DNA of 64,000 bases from Nematostella vectensis. Taxonomy: Eukaryota > Cnidaria > Anthozoa > Actiniaria > Edwardsiidae. Both the position numbers and the translations under genes were made by a program. The stretch lies in contig NC_064041.1 of assembly GCF_932526225.1 (NCBI RefSeq), positions 756,699 to 820,698 of the forward strand. Reading direction: 5' to 3'. Shown one piece after another: positions 38,301-48,600 of the stretch (the first letter of the stretch is position 1; every line of letters begins with the position of its first letter). The notes under the pieces were generated by a model. It saw only the letters and a program-made list of their open reading frames with translations. It was not told the origin of the DNA and did not search any database.

Positions 38301-41300
38301 TATTCCTTTGCCACACTGAGTGGGTAGTGAGGTATTCCTTTGTCTGCTAATTGGGTAGTGAGGTATTCCTTTGCCACACTGAGTGGGTAGTGAGGTATTC
38401 CTTTGCCACACTGAGTGGGTAGTGAGGTATTCCTTTTCCACACTGAGTGGGTAGTGAGGTATTCCTTTTCCAGACTGAGTGGGTAGTGAGGTATTCCTTT
38501 GCCACACTGAGTAGGTAGTGAGGTATTCCTTTGTCTGCTAATTGGGTAGTGATGCATTCCTTTGCCACACTGAGTGGGTAGTGAGGTATTCCTTTGCCAC
38601 ACTGAGTAGGTAGTGAGGTATTCCTTTGCCACACTGAGTAGGTAGTGAGGTATTCCTTTGTCTGCTAATTGGGTAGTGATGCATTCCTTTGCCACACTGA
38701 GTGGGTAGTGAGGTATTCCTTTTCCACACTGAGTGGGTAGTGAGGTATTCCTTTTCCAGACTGAGTGGGTAGTGAGGTATTCCTTTGCCACACTGAGTAG
38801 GTAGTGAGGTATTCCTTTGTCTGCTAATTGGGTAGTGATGCATTCCTTTGCCACACTGAGTGGGTAGTGATGCATTCCTTTGCCACACTGAGTGGGTAGT
38901 GAGGTATTCCTTTGCCACACTGAGTAGGTAGTGAGGTATTCCTTTGCCACACTGAGTGGGTAGTGAGGTATTCCTTTGCCACACTGAGTGGGTAGTGAGG
39001 TATTCCTTTGCCACACTGAGTGGGTAGTGAGGTATTCCTTTGCCACACTGAGTGGGTAGTGAGGCATTCCTTTGCCACACTGAGTGGGTAGTGAGGTATT
39101 CCTTTGCCTGCTGAGTGGGTAGTGAGGTATTCCTTTGCCTGCTGAGTGGGTAGTGAGTTATTCCTTTGCCACACTGAGTGGGTAGTGAGGTATTCCTTTG
39201 CCACACTGAGTGGGTAGTGAGGTATTCCTTTGCCACACTGAGTGGGTAGTGAGGTATTCCTTTGCCACACTGAGTGGGTAGTGAGGTATTCCTTTTCCAC
39301 ACTGAGTGGGTAGTGAGGTATTCCTTTGCTGTTTGAGTGGGTAGTAAGGCATTTATTTTAAGGGGGCTGATGTATGCAAAAATAGATCAATTTCTTTGAT
39401 AGTTTTCAACAACATTCAAGAGAGGCTAGCACGGCTGCTGACTGTGTCATGATATCAGCATATTTATTACCTGGGCAGCACCAACACGCGATGGGTCGCT
39501 TGTCGCTTTCTCATTACTAAAGGTTCTCCACTCAGATCCAACGTCAACAACTCTGCATGAACATTACATTTCTTATCAGTATGGGTCATTCACAATTAAG
39601 TCTTGGCATGCATGGGCCAGAACTGTGCAGCAAGTGCTAAAATATCAGGTGGGGTAGGGGGGGCACAATACAGAAACATTAAGAAAACAACTGGGACACA
39701 GTTATGCCACCTATGGGCCATTTCCTTATATATATTATTTCTAAAATATGTGGAGGTATGGTATATAGCTGTCAACTCTCCAGCATTAGGCGGGAGTCTC
39801 AAGATTTTGAACCTTTTCTTTGGCTTATTTTCTTGAAAATATCCATACATTTACTGCATTCTCTCGCATTAGCTATCTTAGTACTTCTAATTTTTACTAA
39901 AGCGAGGTTGACAACTATGAAGGTAGACCCTGCTTTTAGCTCATAACTTATTTTGTTACTAGCTTCCCAGAGTGGTATCTTTTTATTGTATTTTTTTTTA
40001 CAACACCATAGTGCTTACTGAAGGGAATTTGGCTTTTTAGTACATTTAAAGAAAGGGCACTTCATCTCACAATCTGCCCCCTTTTCAAATTCCTGGATTT
40101 GTCTGTAAAGCAATAAAACTAGAAAAAAAACAACAGATCAACCACTTCAATATTCCTTGACAAACATGCAAAAACAATCTGACATCAACAAGCAGTGCAG
40201 CATTATTATTTTTCTATTGACGTGTGTGTACTTTTTTTTATTATTTTTCTATTGACGTGTGTGTACTTTTTTTTATTATTTTTCTATTGACGTGTGTACT
40301 TTTTTTTATTATTTTTCTATTGACGTGTGTACTTTTTTTATTATTTTTCTATTGACGTGTGTACTTTTTTTATTATTTTTCTATTGACGTGTGTACTTTT
40401 TTTATTATTTTTCTATTGACGTGTGTACTTTTTTTATTATTTTTCTATTGACGTGTGTACTTTTTTTATTATTTTTCTATTGACGTGTGTACTTTTTTTA
40501 TTATTTTTCTATTGACGTGTGTACTTTTTTTATAGGAGATCAGCCGCATAGTGATGATTTTTAACATGAAGGGGCCCAAAAAGACCTTTCAAGGCAGTTT
40601 CTCCTGTATTTTAGATCATGTCTCATACATTTACTGTATTTTTGGCTGCTAGAAGGGGGGGGGGGGGGGGGGCTAGGCCTGCCCCCTTTGTCTACCCCCC
40701 TGCCTGCAGATATACCACAACTTTTTATACAAAATGCAGCAGGCTGCTATGCCAGTTCTAAAGAAAAGATTTTACTATTTTTATTGAGATACAAGAATAA
40801 TTTGGTCTTGAGCAAGGGGGGCTTCAATCAGTTAAACGCTCCTTTAGCTCAAGGTAACAGTTTTCCAGGCAGAGTTATACTCCTCTTGCCTGTGCCCCCA
40901 GGGTGTATTCACTAAATAAGAGGATCTTCACAATCCTCCTTCCATTGATAGTATCCAAGTACAAGATGTCTTTTGTTAAAAGAGTTGTACACAAACCCAT
41001 TCATTTCTTCGTGACAATTAAAAAAATACACGACTCCTCCACTTCTTTTATTTTTTCACTTTCTTTTTAATGTCAAAGATGGATCTGTCAGAATGTGCGC
41101 GCGCATGTGTGCAAATTTCCGGACTGCGAAATCAAACACAACTTACAATCCGTGATTTTGCCTACAAAAATCTTTCTTTATACACTATCTGCTTGGTTTT
41201 TATTAAGCAGAAAATACCTAAGGACATCCAAGATGCAATGGCTGAGAAAACTAGATGATTCATGAGATAATAACACCAGTTTAACAGCAGCAGAAGTGGT

Positions 41301-41880
41301 GGCGTGCTCACAAAGTAAAACAACAAATTTACGATACGTGGCAGAAACAAATGGACTCTTTTTGTCCGAAGGTATCAAGCAAACTGGGTCACTAAAGCCA
41401 GAAGACGTTGCCTGTTTAGTCTCGACAACGTACAGCTAGTTACAGCTGATCCATTCACTATGATTTAAAAACACCGGTCGTTTCTGTGACGTTTCTTTTT
41501 TCAGTTTGTTTATTTATTTTCGAGACGACCGGTTGAGTTCTATTAGTAATGAAAGGGGATAATCAATCTTGGTTTTAATTGAATGTAGAATTGGTTATGC
41601 CCTATTGGATCTCACCTGTCTCCCACTACAAGGCCGCATTCGGAGCAAATCATGTCTCCAGCTCTGTAATCTTCGATGAGAGGAGCGTCCGGGTGGTGTC
41701 TACACGCCACGCTTTTCTCTCTTGTCATTGCGCTACAAAAACCAAAACGATTTCATTACAAACATTCAACCCAAACTGGCCACTATATAACTGTCTTTAC
41801 TGCAACCTTTAAAGTGTTTAAACACCGAGTATGTAATAATAACACGCGAATTAGCGGGGAAAACAACAATACCTTGCCAT
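29336..41880 (-). CDS. GTF2B: Transcription initiation factor IIB, complete, nine exons
   Basis: TFIIB bridges TBP-promoter DNA and RNA polymerase II in the nucleus and helps set the start site. Coding exons on the - strand are 41880-41873, 41732-41616, 39552-39471, 37689-37585, 33643-33427, 32391-32282, 32052-31958, 30310-30234 and 29469-29336. They total 945 nt, or 314 residues (human 316), with GT/AG boundaries and consistent phases. The zinc ribbon uses C13, H16, C32 and C35 ([20 protein letters not shown] then CSEC). The B-reader/linker follows ([20 protein letters not shown], residues 47-65). The two cyclin folds contain [20 protein letters not shown] and [20 protein letters not shown], then [10 protein letters not shown] and [20 protein letters not shown]. 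The protein ends LPSS. Exon 1 encodes only MA plus two bases. The divergent stretch is residues 82-104 ([20 protein letters not shown]), which is also variable between phyla. Introns carry most of the minisatellites in this half of the window. Confidence 0.97.
29480..29730. repeat. Degenerate GACG/GACA-rich tract in GTF2B intron 8
   Basis: Imperfect repeats of GACAGACAGACG, GACGGACGGACA and related words run through this stretch. Order is irregular, so it is better described as a cryptically simple tract than a clean array. Confidence 0.7.
29891..30180. mobile_element. 290-bp MITE-like element in GTF2B intron 8
   Basis: The left end (GGGTATGCCCCGGGAGGGAC then AGACGGGGGTGATCG) pairs with the right end read in reverse complement (GGCATACCCCCAGG, GGGACTCTCC, AGACGGGGGCGATCG). 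This gives imperfect terminal inverted repeats of about 45-50 bp. The interior is noncoding. Superfamily not assigned. Confidence 0.7.
30325..30580. repeat. 49-bp minisatellite, about 5 copies
   Basis: The unit contains ACCATCAGACAGTAGGGGAC then TATATATTAGCATACACACC. It starts at 30481 and 30530, period 49. The first copies to the left are diverged. The array sits in GTF2B intron 7, within about 20 bp of the acceptor of exon 8 at 30311. Confidence 0.93.
30728..31703. mobile_element. About 0.98-kb element with 70-90-bp inverted ends, possible TTAA target
   Basis: TTAACACATTGACCCCTCAA at 30728 continues through CATAAATGCAAAATAAACAC to about 30800. Its reverse complement occupies about 31615-31703, ending GGTCAATGTGTTAA. 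Both ends are bounded by TTAA, the target preference known for piggyBac-type elements, but no transposase is present. It is nonautonomous and lies inside GTF2B intron 7. An isolated relative of the terminus lies at 49627-49740. Confidence 0.75.
31842..31945. repeat. Short tandem repeat of TTACCATAG(A)CCATAGTTTG words
   Basis: Three imperfect copies of a roughly 32-bp sequence containing CCATAGTTTGTTACCATAGT lie directly beyond exon 7 of GTF2B, in intron 7. Confidence 0.75.
32071..32148. repeat. 35-bp tandem duplication in GTF2B intron 6
   Basis: GATGTGACTCAATCATCGCT begins at 32071 and 32106 and a partial copy begins at 32141, period 35. Confidence 0.9.
32470..32650. mobile_element. Foldback (palindromic) element in GTF2B intron 5
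   Basis: The core arms are TAAGACTTCTTCAGGGCAAA plus CTGAAGAAG on the left and its reverse complement on the right, 29 bp with one mismatch around a loop of about 15 bp (32515-32585). Outer arms continue, AACTGGTATTTGACTCTACC on the left against AACTAGTATTCGACTCTGCC in reverse complement on the right. A nearly fully self-complementary element of about 180 bp is typical of foldback MITEs. Confidence 0.8.
33225..33300. repeat. ACTGGTAGAT-type short repeats
   Basis: TACCACTGGTAGATGCCACT and related ACTGGTAGATACC words repeat about five times in GTF2B intron 5. Many are locally palindromic (CCACTGG, GGTACTGGTA). Confidence 0.75.
33852..37584. repeat. 23-bp satellite filling GTF2B intron 4, about 160 copies
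   Basis: The unit is CCCCACTAGTAACACATGAC plus TGA, alternating with a CATGCCTTA version, period 23. It fills most of intron 4 (33644-37584). Read on the transcribed - strand each unit gives CATGTGTTACTAGTGGGG followed by either TAAGG or TCAGT. The TAAGG type therefore carries GTGGG|GTAAGG, a 5'-splice-site-like word, matching the true donor of exon 4 (AGTGGG|GTAAGT). The exon-proximal copies (37520-37584) are the most irregular. Confidence 0.97.
37979..39350. repeat. 32-bp minisatellite in GTF2B intron 3, about 43 copies
   Basis: The unit is GAGGTATTCCTTTGCCACAC then TGAGTGGGTAGT, period 32, with a variant TTTGTCTGCTAATTGGGTAG recurring about every third unit on the left half, giving a composite unit of about 95 bp. 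Both strands stay open over long stretches because 96 bp equals 32 codons. The resulting ORFs ([15 protein letters not shown] repeats) overlap in several frames, sit in an intron and are not genes. Confidence 0.96.
39764..39919. mobile_element. 156-bp MITE-like element in GTF2B intron 2
   Basis: The ends TATAGCTGTCAACTCTC and GAGGTTGACAACTATG are inverted repeats of about 16 bp with a few mismatches. The interior has GGGAGTCTCAAGATTTTG and is noncoding. The CTGTCAAC/GTTGACAA termini are hAT-like in appearance; the assignment is a guess. Confidence 0.6.
40205..40535. repeat. 32-36-bp minisatellite, about 10 copies, in GTF2B intron 2
   Basis: The unit is TATTATTTTTCTATTGACGT then GTGTACTTTTTT. 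TGACGTGT starts at 40321 and 40353, period 32; the leftmost copies are about 36 bp (extra GT and T). Each unit contains TGACGTG. Confidence 0.95.
40655..40672. repeat. (G)18 homopolymer in GTF2B intron 2
   Basis: Eighteen consecutive G, the same length as the run at 24382. Confidence 0.85.
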
Positions 41881-42262
41881 GGTTGGACTTTTTTTCGGAA
41901 TGAGTTTATCTGCGAGGCTCAGCTATTTATACCTTTTGCAGCGGAAGTAGCCTCGTTTTCATGATTCGTGGGACAGGAAGTAAACATTGCTGATTTGGAA
42001 TAAAGGCAGAAATATCCCCCTATCCCCCTATAAATACAGTAGAAAGAGTGAAAAACTGCATCGATAACACGAAATCAAATATTTTTTAAAAATAAAATCT
42101 CTTCCTATCCATTAAATACACATCAACCGCTACCACCCCTCCCTTCTATACTATACTCAGCGTGACAGCAATTCCAAGATGGCGCTAGGGTTGTCGTTCT
42201 TTGTTGAAGGCCAAATGTTACTGATTGAGCGATAAGGCTGTTGAGTTCTCTGTCCGTAAGTT
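41881..42262. promoter_or_regulatory. Bidirectional promoter region, GTF2B / C10
   Basis: The start codons of GTF2B (- strand, 41880) and the Protein C10 homologue (+ strand, 42263) are 382 bp apart and point away from each other. AAGATGGCG at 42176-42184 matches the core of YY1-type sites common in housekeeping promoters. No clear TATA box was seen. The role is inferred from the arrangement. Confidence 0.6.
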
Positions 42263-43803
42263 ATGGCTCAAAAGTCAAGGCTCCCAAGCTTAACCTCAGA
42301 GCAGATAAAATGTAAGTTTTGCATGAAATAACCACTTTTTACCATTCGATGGCAAGATCTGCACCGAAGCCTTTGGCAAAAAGGAAGAACTTTGTTTTTT
42401 TATTGTTGATTACGAAGTATTTTTCTGGAAAATTATTCTCAAATGAACATATATGAGCTTGTATGCAGGTTCAAGTAGCACTAAAGATGACGGAAATTAT
42501 CAGAAAACTAACTAGAAAACACTATTTTCATGTGATATTCTTAATGCTGAAGTATCAGGAGGGAGGGGGGGGGGGAAAGAGGGGCTGGGAAAAGGGGTGG
42601 GTGGTGTAATTATCTATACATGAGCGAAGTCTGTCCTAATATTTAGTGATTAACCCTAAGGCTCATAGACCCTTGAAGAACCTGTCATCAAATATAATTG
42701 GGACACTTGCAGAAAGACTATTGGTATCCTCATGCTTATTCCACTTTATAAGGTATTTTGAGGGAGGTTCTCAGTGCATTTGATGAACCAGAGAACAAAG
42801 TCAAGATGGAGGTCATCTTTGATTCATCAGGTGCAAACCTTGTGGCTTTAATGCACCAGCTGGTACCTGCTGCTGCCGCCATACAGCGCAACGTCATCCA
42901 AGCACATGGCTTCCCCTCATCAGATGAAGGTAGGGTACCTGCCGCTTCTCCCGGTTTTCGCGGGAGACTCCTGATGTTAAGCCTTCATCTCCAAGAAAAA
43001 ATCGAGACTTCCTATACATTTACTGGAATCTCCAGGGAAAATTCATAACGAACTTTTTATACAGTTCTTTGTTATTTAAAGCACAATCTCCAACGGTTTT
43101 TGAGCTTTCAAGGTTTGCAAGTATGAAGTTGAAGGCTTTCAAGATTTCTCGGAAGCTAACTCCAGCTACTGGGATGATGGCCAAATACAAAAATTTCATC
43201 CTTGAAGGATGGGGATATTTTAAAGAACATATGATAAACAAAAAATACATATGGTTTTTGTTCCCATCATCAAATTATATTATTGTGCCCGATTCTTTTT
43301 AAAGAATTTTGCTGCCTTTTATATATCAAATTTTCAGTTTTTAGGGGGTCTGGTCCTAGCTACCAGTGGTACTGGATTTTCTATTATTTGAGCAGACCCT
43401 TTAGTTGATTGGGTTGTTCTTTCCTATTTCTGCTCATGTAGTGATGGCACTTCTTCATCCTCTTTTTCCCTAATTTGTAAACTTAGTATCATGAAGCTTG
43501 TGTACTTTACTGTTTGTTCGAGATAATAACCTGCAATGCTTTGATAATTTATAATTTAAAACAAATGGTTCTTTGGATTCTACTCTGCTGTTTTTCAATA
43601 AGGTGTTCTTCTCTGATTCCCCTTGCAGTGCCCAACACATGCTTGTTTAATTTCTTGTAGGGGTTCTCAGGTTCACACAGATGGTAAACTTCTTTGCCAA
43701 GGATGACCCAGAAGTCGAGACACTTGCCAATCAACTGAGGACAAAATTCATTCCCCAAATGCCAGTACCACCAATATTCCATCCACTTGTTGATGTAACA
43801 TAA
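42263..43803 (+). CDS. C12orf57: Protein C10 homologue (C12orf57/GRCC10), complete, three exons
   Basis: This is a small conserved animal protein; the human orthologue C12orf57 is linked to a neurodevelopmental syndrome, and its biochemical role is not established. Coding exons are 42263-42311, 42753-42929 and 43661-43803, with GT/AG boundaries and phases that join cleanly (369 nt, 122 residues; human about 126). Family landmarks align by eye: LTSEQIKCILREVLSAFDEP against human LSAEQAKVVLAEVIQAF, then VIQAHGF, EGVLRFTQMVNFFAKDDPEV and the C-terminal FIPQMPVPP. A polyadenylation signal AATAAA lies at 43981, about 180 nt past the stop. It shares a divergent promoter with GTF2B. Intron 2 holds a TACCTGCC...CTCCCGGTTTT sequence related to the element at 48252. 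Confidence 0.9.
42940..43240. mobile_element. Possible transposon fragment in C10 intron 2
   Basis: TACCTGCCGCTTCTCCCGGT followed by TTTCGCGGGAGACTCCTGAT resembles the TACCTGCCAACC...CTCCCGG left end of the element at 48252. I could not find a matching right end. Confidence 0.4.
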
Positions 43804-43980
43804 GCTCTGGACAGTAAATTTGGGAAATATGTATATATTGGGGAAATATGGAAATTTCTTCTTACCAATTAATTAATGGTTTTCTTCAAATTGTTTTTCT
43901 CTATTTTACATGTTTTTGACAATTTAATTCATATTACTCATGCTGGCGCTGTTTGAGTCTTGTTTTCTGTTCTCTACATA

Positions 43981-43986
43981 AATAAA
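43981..43986 (+). terminator. Polyadenylation signal for the C10 gene
   Basis: AATAAA, 178 nt after the TAA stop, followed by A-rich sequence. It is the first canonical signal on the + strand after the gene. Confidence 0.6.
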
Positions 43987-45662
43987 AAAATGAATCAATG
44001 AATGACTCACTCACTATCCATTAACACAAAATTCCACCCATCTGCAGGCATGACGCTGCATGGAGTCAGATTCCAGACACTTTAAGATCCTTGAGCTTGG
44101 TATCTGACCATGGACTTGGTACCTGTGCCCTCCTCACATGCAAAAGCCTGTTGCCTTTTGCATCTAAGGAATTCCGTTTCATTTTTTACTAGTGCCTATT
44201 TAAATTGAAATATCTTTTTCTACACTGGTATCTTTTTCTAGGGTTAAATTCAGCTTTTTCACTCACTTCTATCTAGCCAGTAGCGTTGCCTGGATCTCAG
44301 AGACCCAGCTTCTCACATGTCTGGGGCCCGCCCAACTATTCTACCGTCTTGAAAGTCTACTTTACCACCCCCTGTCTGGGCCTCTGTTTTCAGGGGTACA
44401 ACTATTCTGCTCTCAAGGTGCAAAGGGTTGTCGAATCATTTTTCCCCCTGGGTGTTTTCATATGATGATGTCAGCATAGTAGGAGTATCTCAAGGTAACA
44501 TTTTGATTCGGGGCATCTCGAAACATTAAAAATTAATAGTAAGCCCCACCCACCTTCCCCTACATGGTACCACTTCAACCTTGCGATTCAAGGCAGGGTG
44601 GATACGCTCTTCTGATTGGGCCTGTTATTTGAGGTTCAATTGTGTTCATCAAATTCTGTAAAAAGGGGCAGACTATTCACATACATTATTTATAATAACT
44701 ACATTTGATGCACAAACTTTTATTTATTTGTGTCTCTTTTAGATTAATTGTTATTTATTTCTATTTATACAACTGATTCCAAAAATGTTGATGAGAGAAA
44801 GTGGAACTATCATCACTATGGCTCTTGCATTATTGCAATCTTTGAATTGCCAATCGCATTGGAAAATTTCTAAATTTTTTCTTCTATGAAACTTTTGGTG
44901 TTTGTATAAATTCAAGTGCGACGTGTACTGATATTTATATTTACAAGCTGATTTTAATGCATTAATAATGTGATATTTTTCTAGCTCATCTACTGGTGGC
45001 ATGCCATTATTCTATATATATTTTTTATAATATCATTGTTTTAGTTAGCGCTATAACTATTGCGGCATTGAAAGTTAAGATTACCACTAGTGCATATTAC
45101 AAGGGATATCATTATGTAAAATGTTGTTTGAATACTATAAATATTTGCATGTTCTCAAGAAACTTGCAAAAACCTATAAGTTATATGTAAACGCCTGACT
45201 TTGATAAATCTACAACACCAGTGTATCGGAACTTAGGATTTACAACATCAGGAAACGTGTTAAATAGGTTCCCATTTTTCAACAGTACAAAAAACCAATA
45301 ATGAAAAATGATTAGAAAATGAAATGCTATTATTTAGAATGACAAACTTTAAGCTATTCATCCAAGCCATGGTGATTAGGTTATTACAAAGAGTGAGATA
45401 TCTATGCTCTTATATGCTGGTGTTGACCATATCTACAATGCTTCTTAAACTTTTTGTCTTTTGACACATGAATATATACAATCTTGTTTGTGAATGTTTA
45501 TAATATGTTAATGATATGCATGCATATTTTCACAGAGATTTCTAGGATAGGTGTCAAAACTGACTAGGCACTGGCATTCTGTTCAGGATACCAGTGTTTG
45601 GCCAGCAGGAAACCACAAGAAAACTTGGGAATGACACCAGGTTCTAGACAGAGATAGGATAT
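43987..45662. other. Convergent intergenic region, C10 and ATF6 3' ends
   Basis: No supported gene. It is AT-rich with scattered short ORFs and TTTATTTATTT tracts at 44716-44760. The left part would be C10 downstream sequence and the right part the ATF6 3' UTR, since the two genes converge here. Confidence 0.55.
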
Positions 45663-48600
45663 TCAGGTAAATGAGTGAGTGGCAGTGAATGCTTGAGGCG
45701 CGGATCGGTTTTCCATGAAAGGAAAAGGAAGGCTGTTCTTCTTGATCTGAATGGACTTCGTATCAGTAATTTCACAGTCGATTTGCATCATTGAGATAAA
45801 ATCTTTCTCAGCACTTGAGTTCATGGATGGATCTGAGAAAGAAAAAATAATTTAAAAAAACATCCCTTAGAAGTAGGCCTGGGCTTCATATCTGTAAGTA
45901 GAAAATGGTCTGATTGAAATAGAAAGGAAAGCTTATGGTGAGTATAATATTGGCGTGGTTCAAATCTTAAACACTCTGGCACATGTTCTTACTAGGTACA
46001 CAAAATGGATAAAATCTTACCATTGGGCGGGGCCAACATCATGAGTGACATCTTTGGTCTATTTGTCGAGTTTGTTCGGGAGGCTGGGAACAACAGATGG
46101 TCCTAGGAGACAAAACATGTTAAAAAAATGTTTATATTGTTCAAATACACAAGCAACAATCTATTAACAATTGTTGCTATTTCAAGGATAAGATTACAGT
46201 TTAGATGCTGTATCTGAGGAATTTTCATCTTTACTTTAAACCTAGATGGTGCACAGTCAATCTTTCTCAGACAAAGAAAACATCTAGGGACTAAAGGAGG
46301 GTGAATATGTACAACAGGGCCTCTAAAAATGCATGCTGGTGGCCTAGGGGGGGATGTGTGAGCTCTTCCCTAGCTATGAATGCTGGTGGCCTAGGGGGGG
46401 GGGATGTGTGAGCTCTTCCCTAGCTATGCATGCTGGTGACCTAGGGGGGGGATGTGTGAGCTCTTCCCTAGCTATGCATGCTGGTGACCTAGGGGGGGGG
46501 GGGATGTGTGAGCTCTTCCCTAGCTATGCATGCTGGTGGCCTAGGGGGGGGGGATGTGTGAGCTCTTCCCTAGCTATGCATGCTGGTGGCCTAGGGGGGG
46601 ATACAGTAGCTATGGGTCCCTACAGTAGCTATGCGTCCCTACAGTAGCTATACGTCCCTACAGTAGCTATGCGTCCCTACAGTAGCTATGCGTCCCTACG
46701 GTAGCTATGGGTCCCTACAGTAGCTATGCGTCCCTACAGTACTATGCGTCCCTACAGTAGCTCTGCGTCCCTGCAGTAGCTATGCGTCCCTACAGTAGCT
46801 ATGCGTCCCTACAGTAGCTATGCCTCCCTACAGTAGCTATGCGTCCCTACGGTAGCTATGCGTCCCTACGGTAGCTTTGGGTCCCTACGGTAGCTATGGG
46901 TCCCTACGGTAGCTATGGGTCCCTACGGTAGCTATGCGTCCCTACAGTAGCTATGCGTCCCTACAGTAGCTATGTGTCCCTACAGTAGCTATGTGTCCCT
47001 ACAGTAGCTATGGGTCCCTACAGTAGCTATGGGTCCCTACAGTAGCTATGGGTCCCTACAGTAGCTATGCGTCCCTACAGTAGCTATGGGTCCCTACAGT
47101 AGCTATGTGTCCCTACAGTAGCGATGTTTCCCTACAGTAGCTATGCGTCCATACAGTAGCTATGTGTCTGCGACATCCAGTCATTGAACTCACCCTTCTG
47201 AAGGAGACGATGTAAAAGGTGTCATCCTGGCGATTGATGGCATCTGAAAACACCTTGAGTCTAAAAGTCATGGAATGGGTCAGGACCGTGTTAGGTAATG
47301 GGTCAGGACCGTTTTAGGTTAAGGAGCTTGAGTCTACAAGACACGTAATGGGTCAGGATCTTGTTAGGTAAAGAAGCTTGGATGGGATGATCAGTTTTTT
47401 AGTTGTTCTATTGCTTTTGAATTGTTATTGATTTTATCCCTATAAATACAATTATTATATTTCATACTGTTCCTAAAAGGGTTTTTGGAATATTTCTCAG
47501 CGAAAAGTTTGATGATCTGACTTAAGGCAAGGAGTCCTAATGGGTCCCCTAATCCCATCAAAAATTGCCTTTACTCCATTGCCATGGGCGTGGTCCCATA
47601 AAAAAGTGACCCAACTGCCCCATCACCTGATCCCATCAAAGGTTGTAGCGAGCTGTCATGGTGGTGTACTTACAGGTCTCTGCCTTGGAAAAGCTGTACT
47701 GCATTGTTGTCGGATGCTGGGTTGTGACGGCGAGAGAACATGTGCTTATGGATCCGCCTTCTTGCTTCTGCGGCAGTGCAGTTTGATGGTAGACGCAGGG
47801 CGATGTTTTGCGACTTAGTCTTCTCCTATGCAGAGGATACACATGGTTCACATAGCCCTCTAGGCTTGTATAGGTTTCAGTGCATACACAACACTAATGA
47901 CTAATGTTTCAATGTGTGTTTCTGAGTGTCTTCAACTCCAGTATTGTATTGTGTTGAGGTTGAAAAAAGGTAAAATACTTACAGGTAAGGTCATGAACAG
48001 CCCAACCCATCACAACAATAAATTAAATATACTGTATTAGATGAAAACAGCAAGAAAAACATTTCTTTTGATCACTTGTAAGCAACATTAAGCTTTACAA
48101 ACCTTCTCTTTCTGGGCTCTGTGGTTTTTAATTCGGATGAGCCGTTGGATCTCATGCTGGCGGACCCATTCTTCCATTGCTTCTGTCAATCTAACGAGGC
48201 AAGCAAGTTGTTATTAACAATGGCAACCAAGTAGTTAGGCAATCAATTTGTAACATACCTGCCAACCTTACCCGGTTTTGCCAGGAGACAAATCAAATCT
48301 CCCGGCCTCACGTTTTTTTTCCTTAAATCTCCCGGTTTATTACCAAATTTTAATCAGTTGAGTTGTTTTTAAAGTAGAAGTTGGATTTTAGCCACAATGA
48401 GCCTTTTCCAGGCATTTCTTGTAGACCACAGGAATACCGAAATGCTTGCAAATATTGACCAATCAAGTGTGACTGTTTTCGCGCAAATTGTTGAGAACTT
48501 GGCTCATACTTTGGAGCAGTTTTCTCACGAGTCGTAAGTTGGTGTTGTAAATCATGCTGGCCACAAACTTCAAGGCTCTTCAAAAATAATTTTTAGGCAC

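Noticed and set aside
37979-39350. Long overlapping - strand ORFs up to 271 codons with [15 protein letters not shown] repeats
   Set aside because: They are translations of a 32-bp minisatellite inside GTF2B intron 3, open in several overlapping frames; no start context, domain or unique flanks.
47520-47640. A possible small ATF6 exon reading SLFYGTTPMAM between exons 13 and 14
   Set aside because: The phases do not join on either side, whereas using the acceptor at 47261 joins exon 13 to 14 directly and restores LKVFSDAINRQDDTFYIV-type homology.
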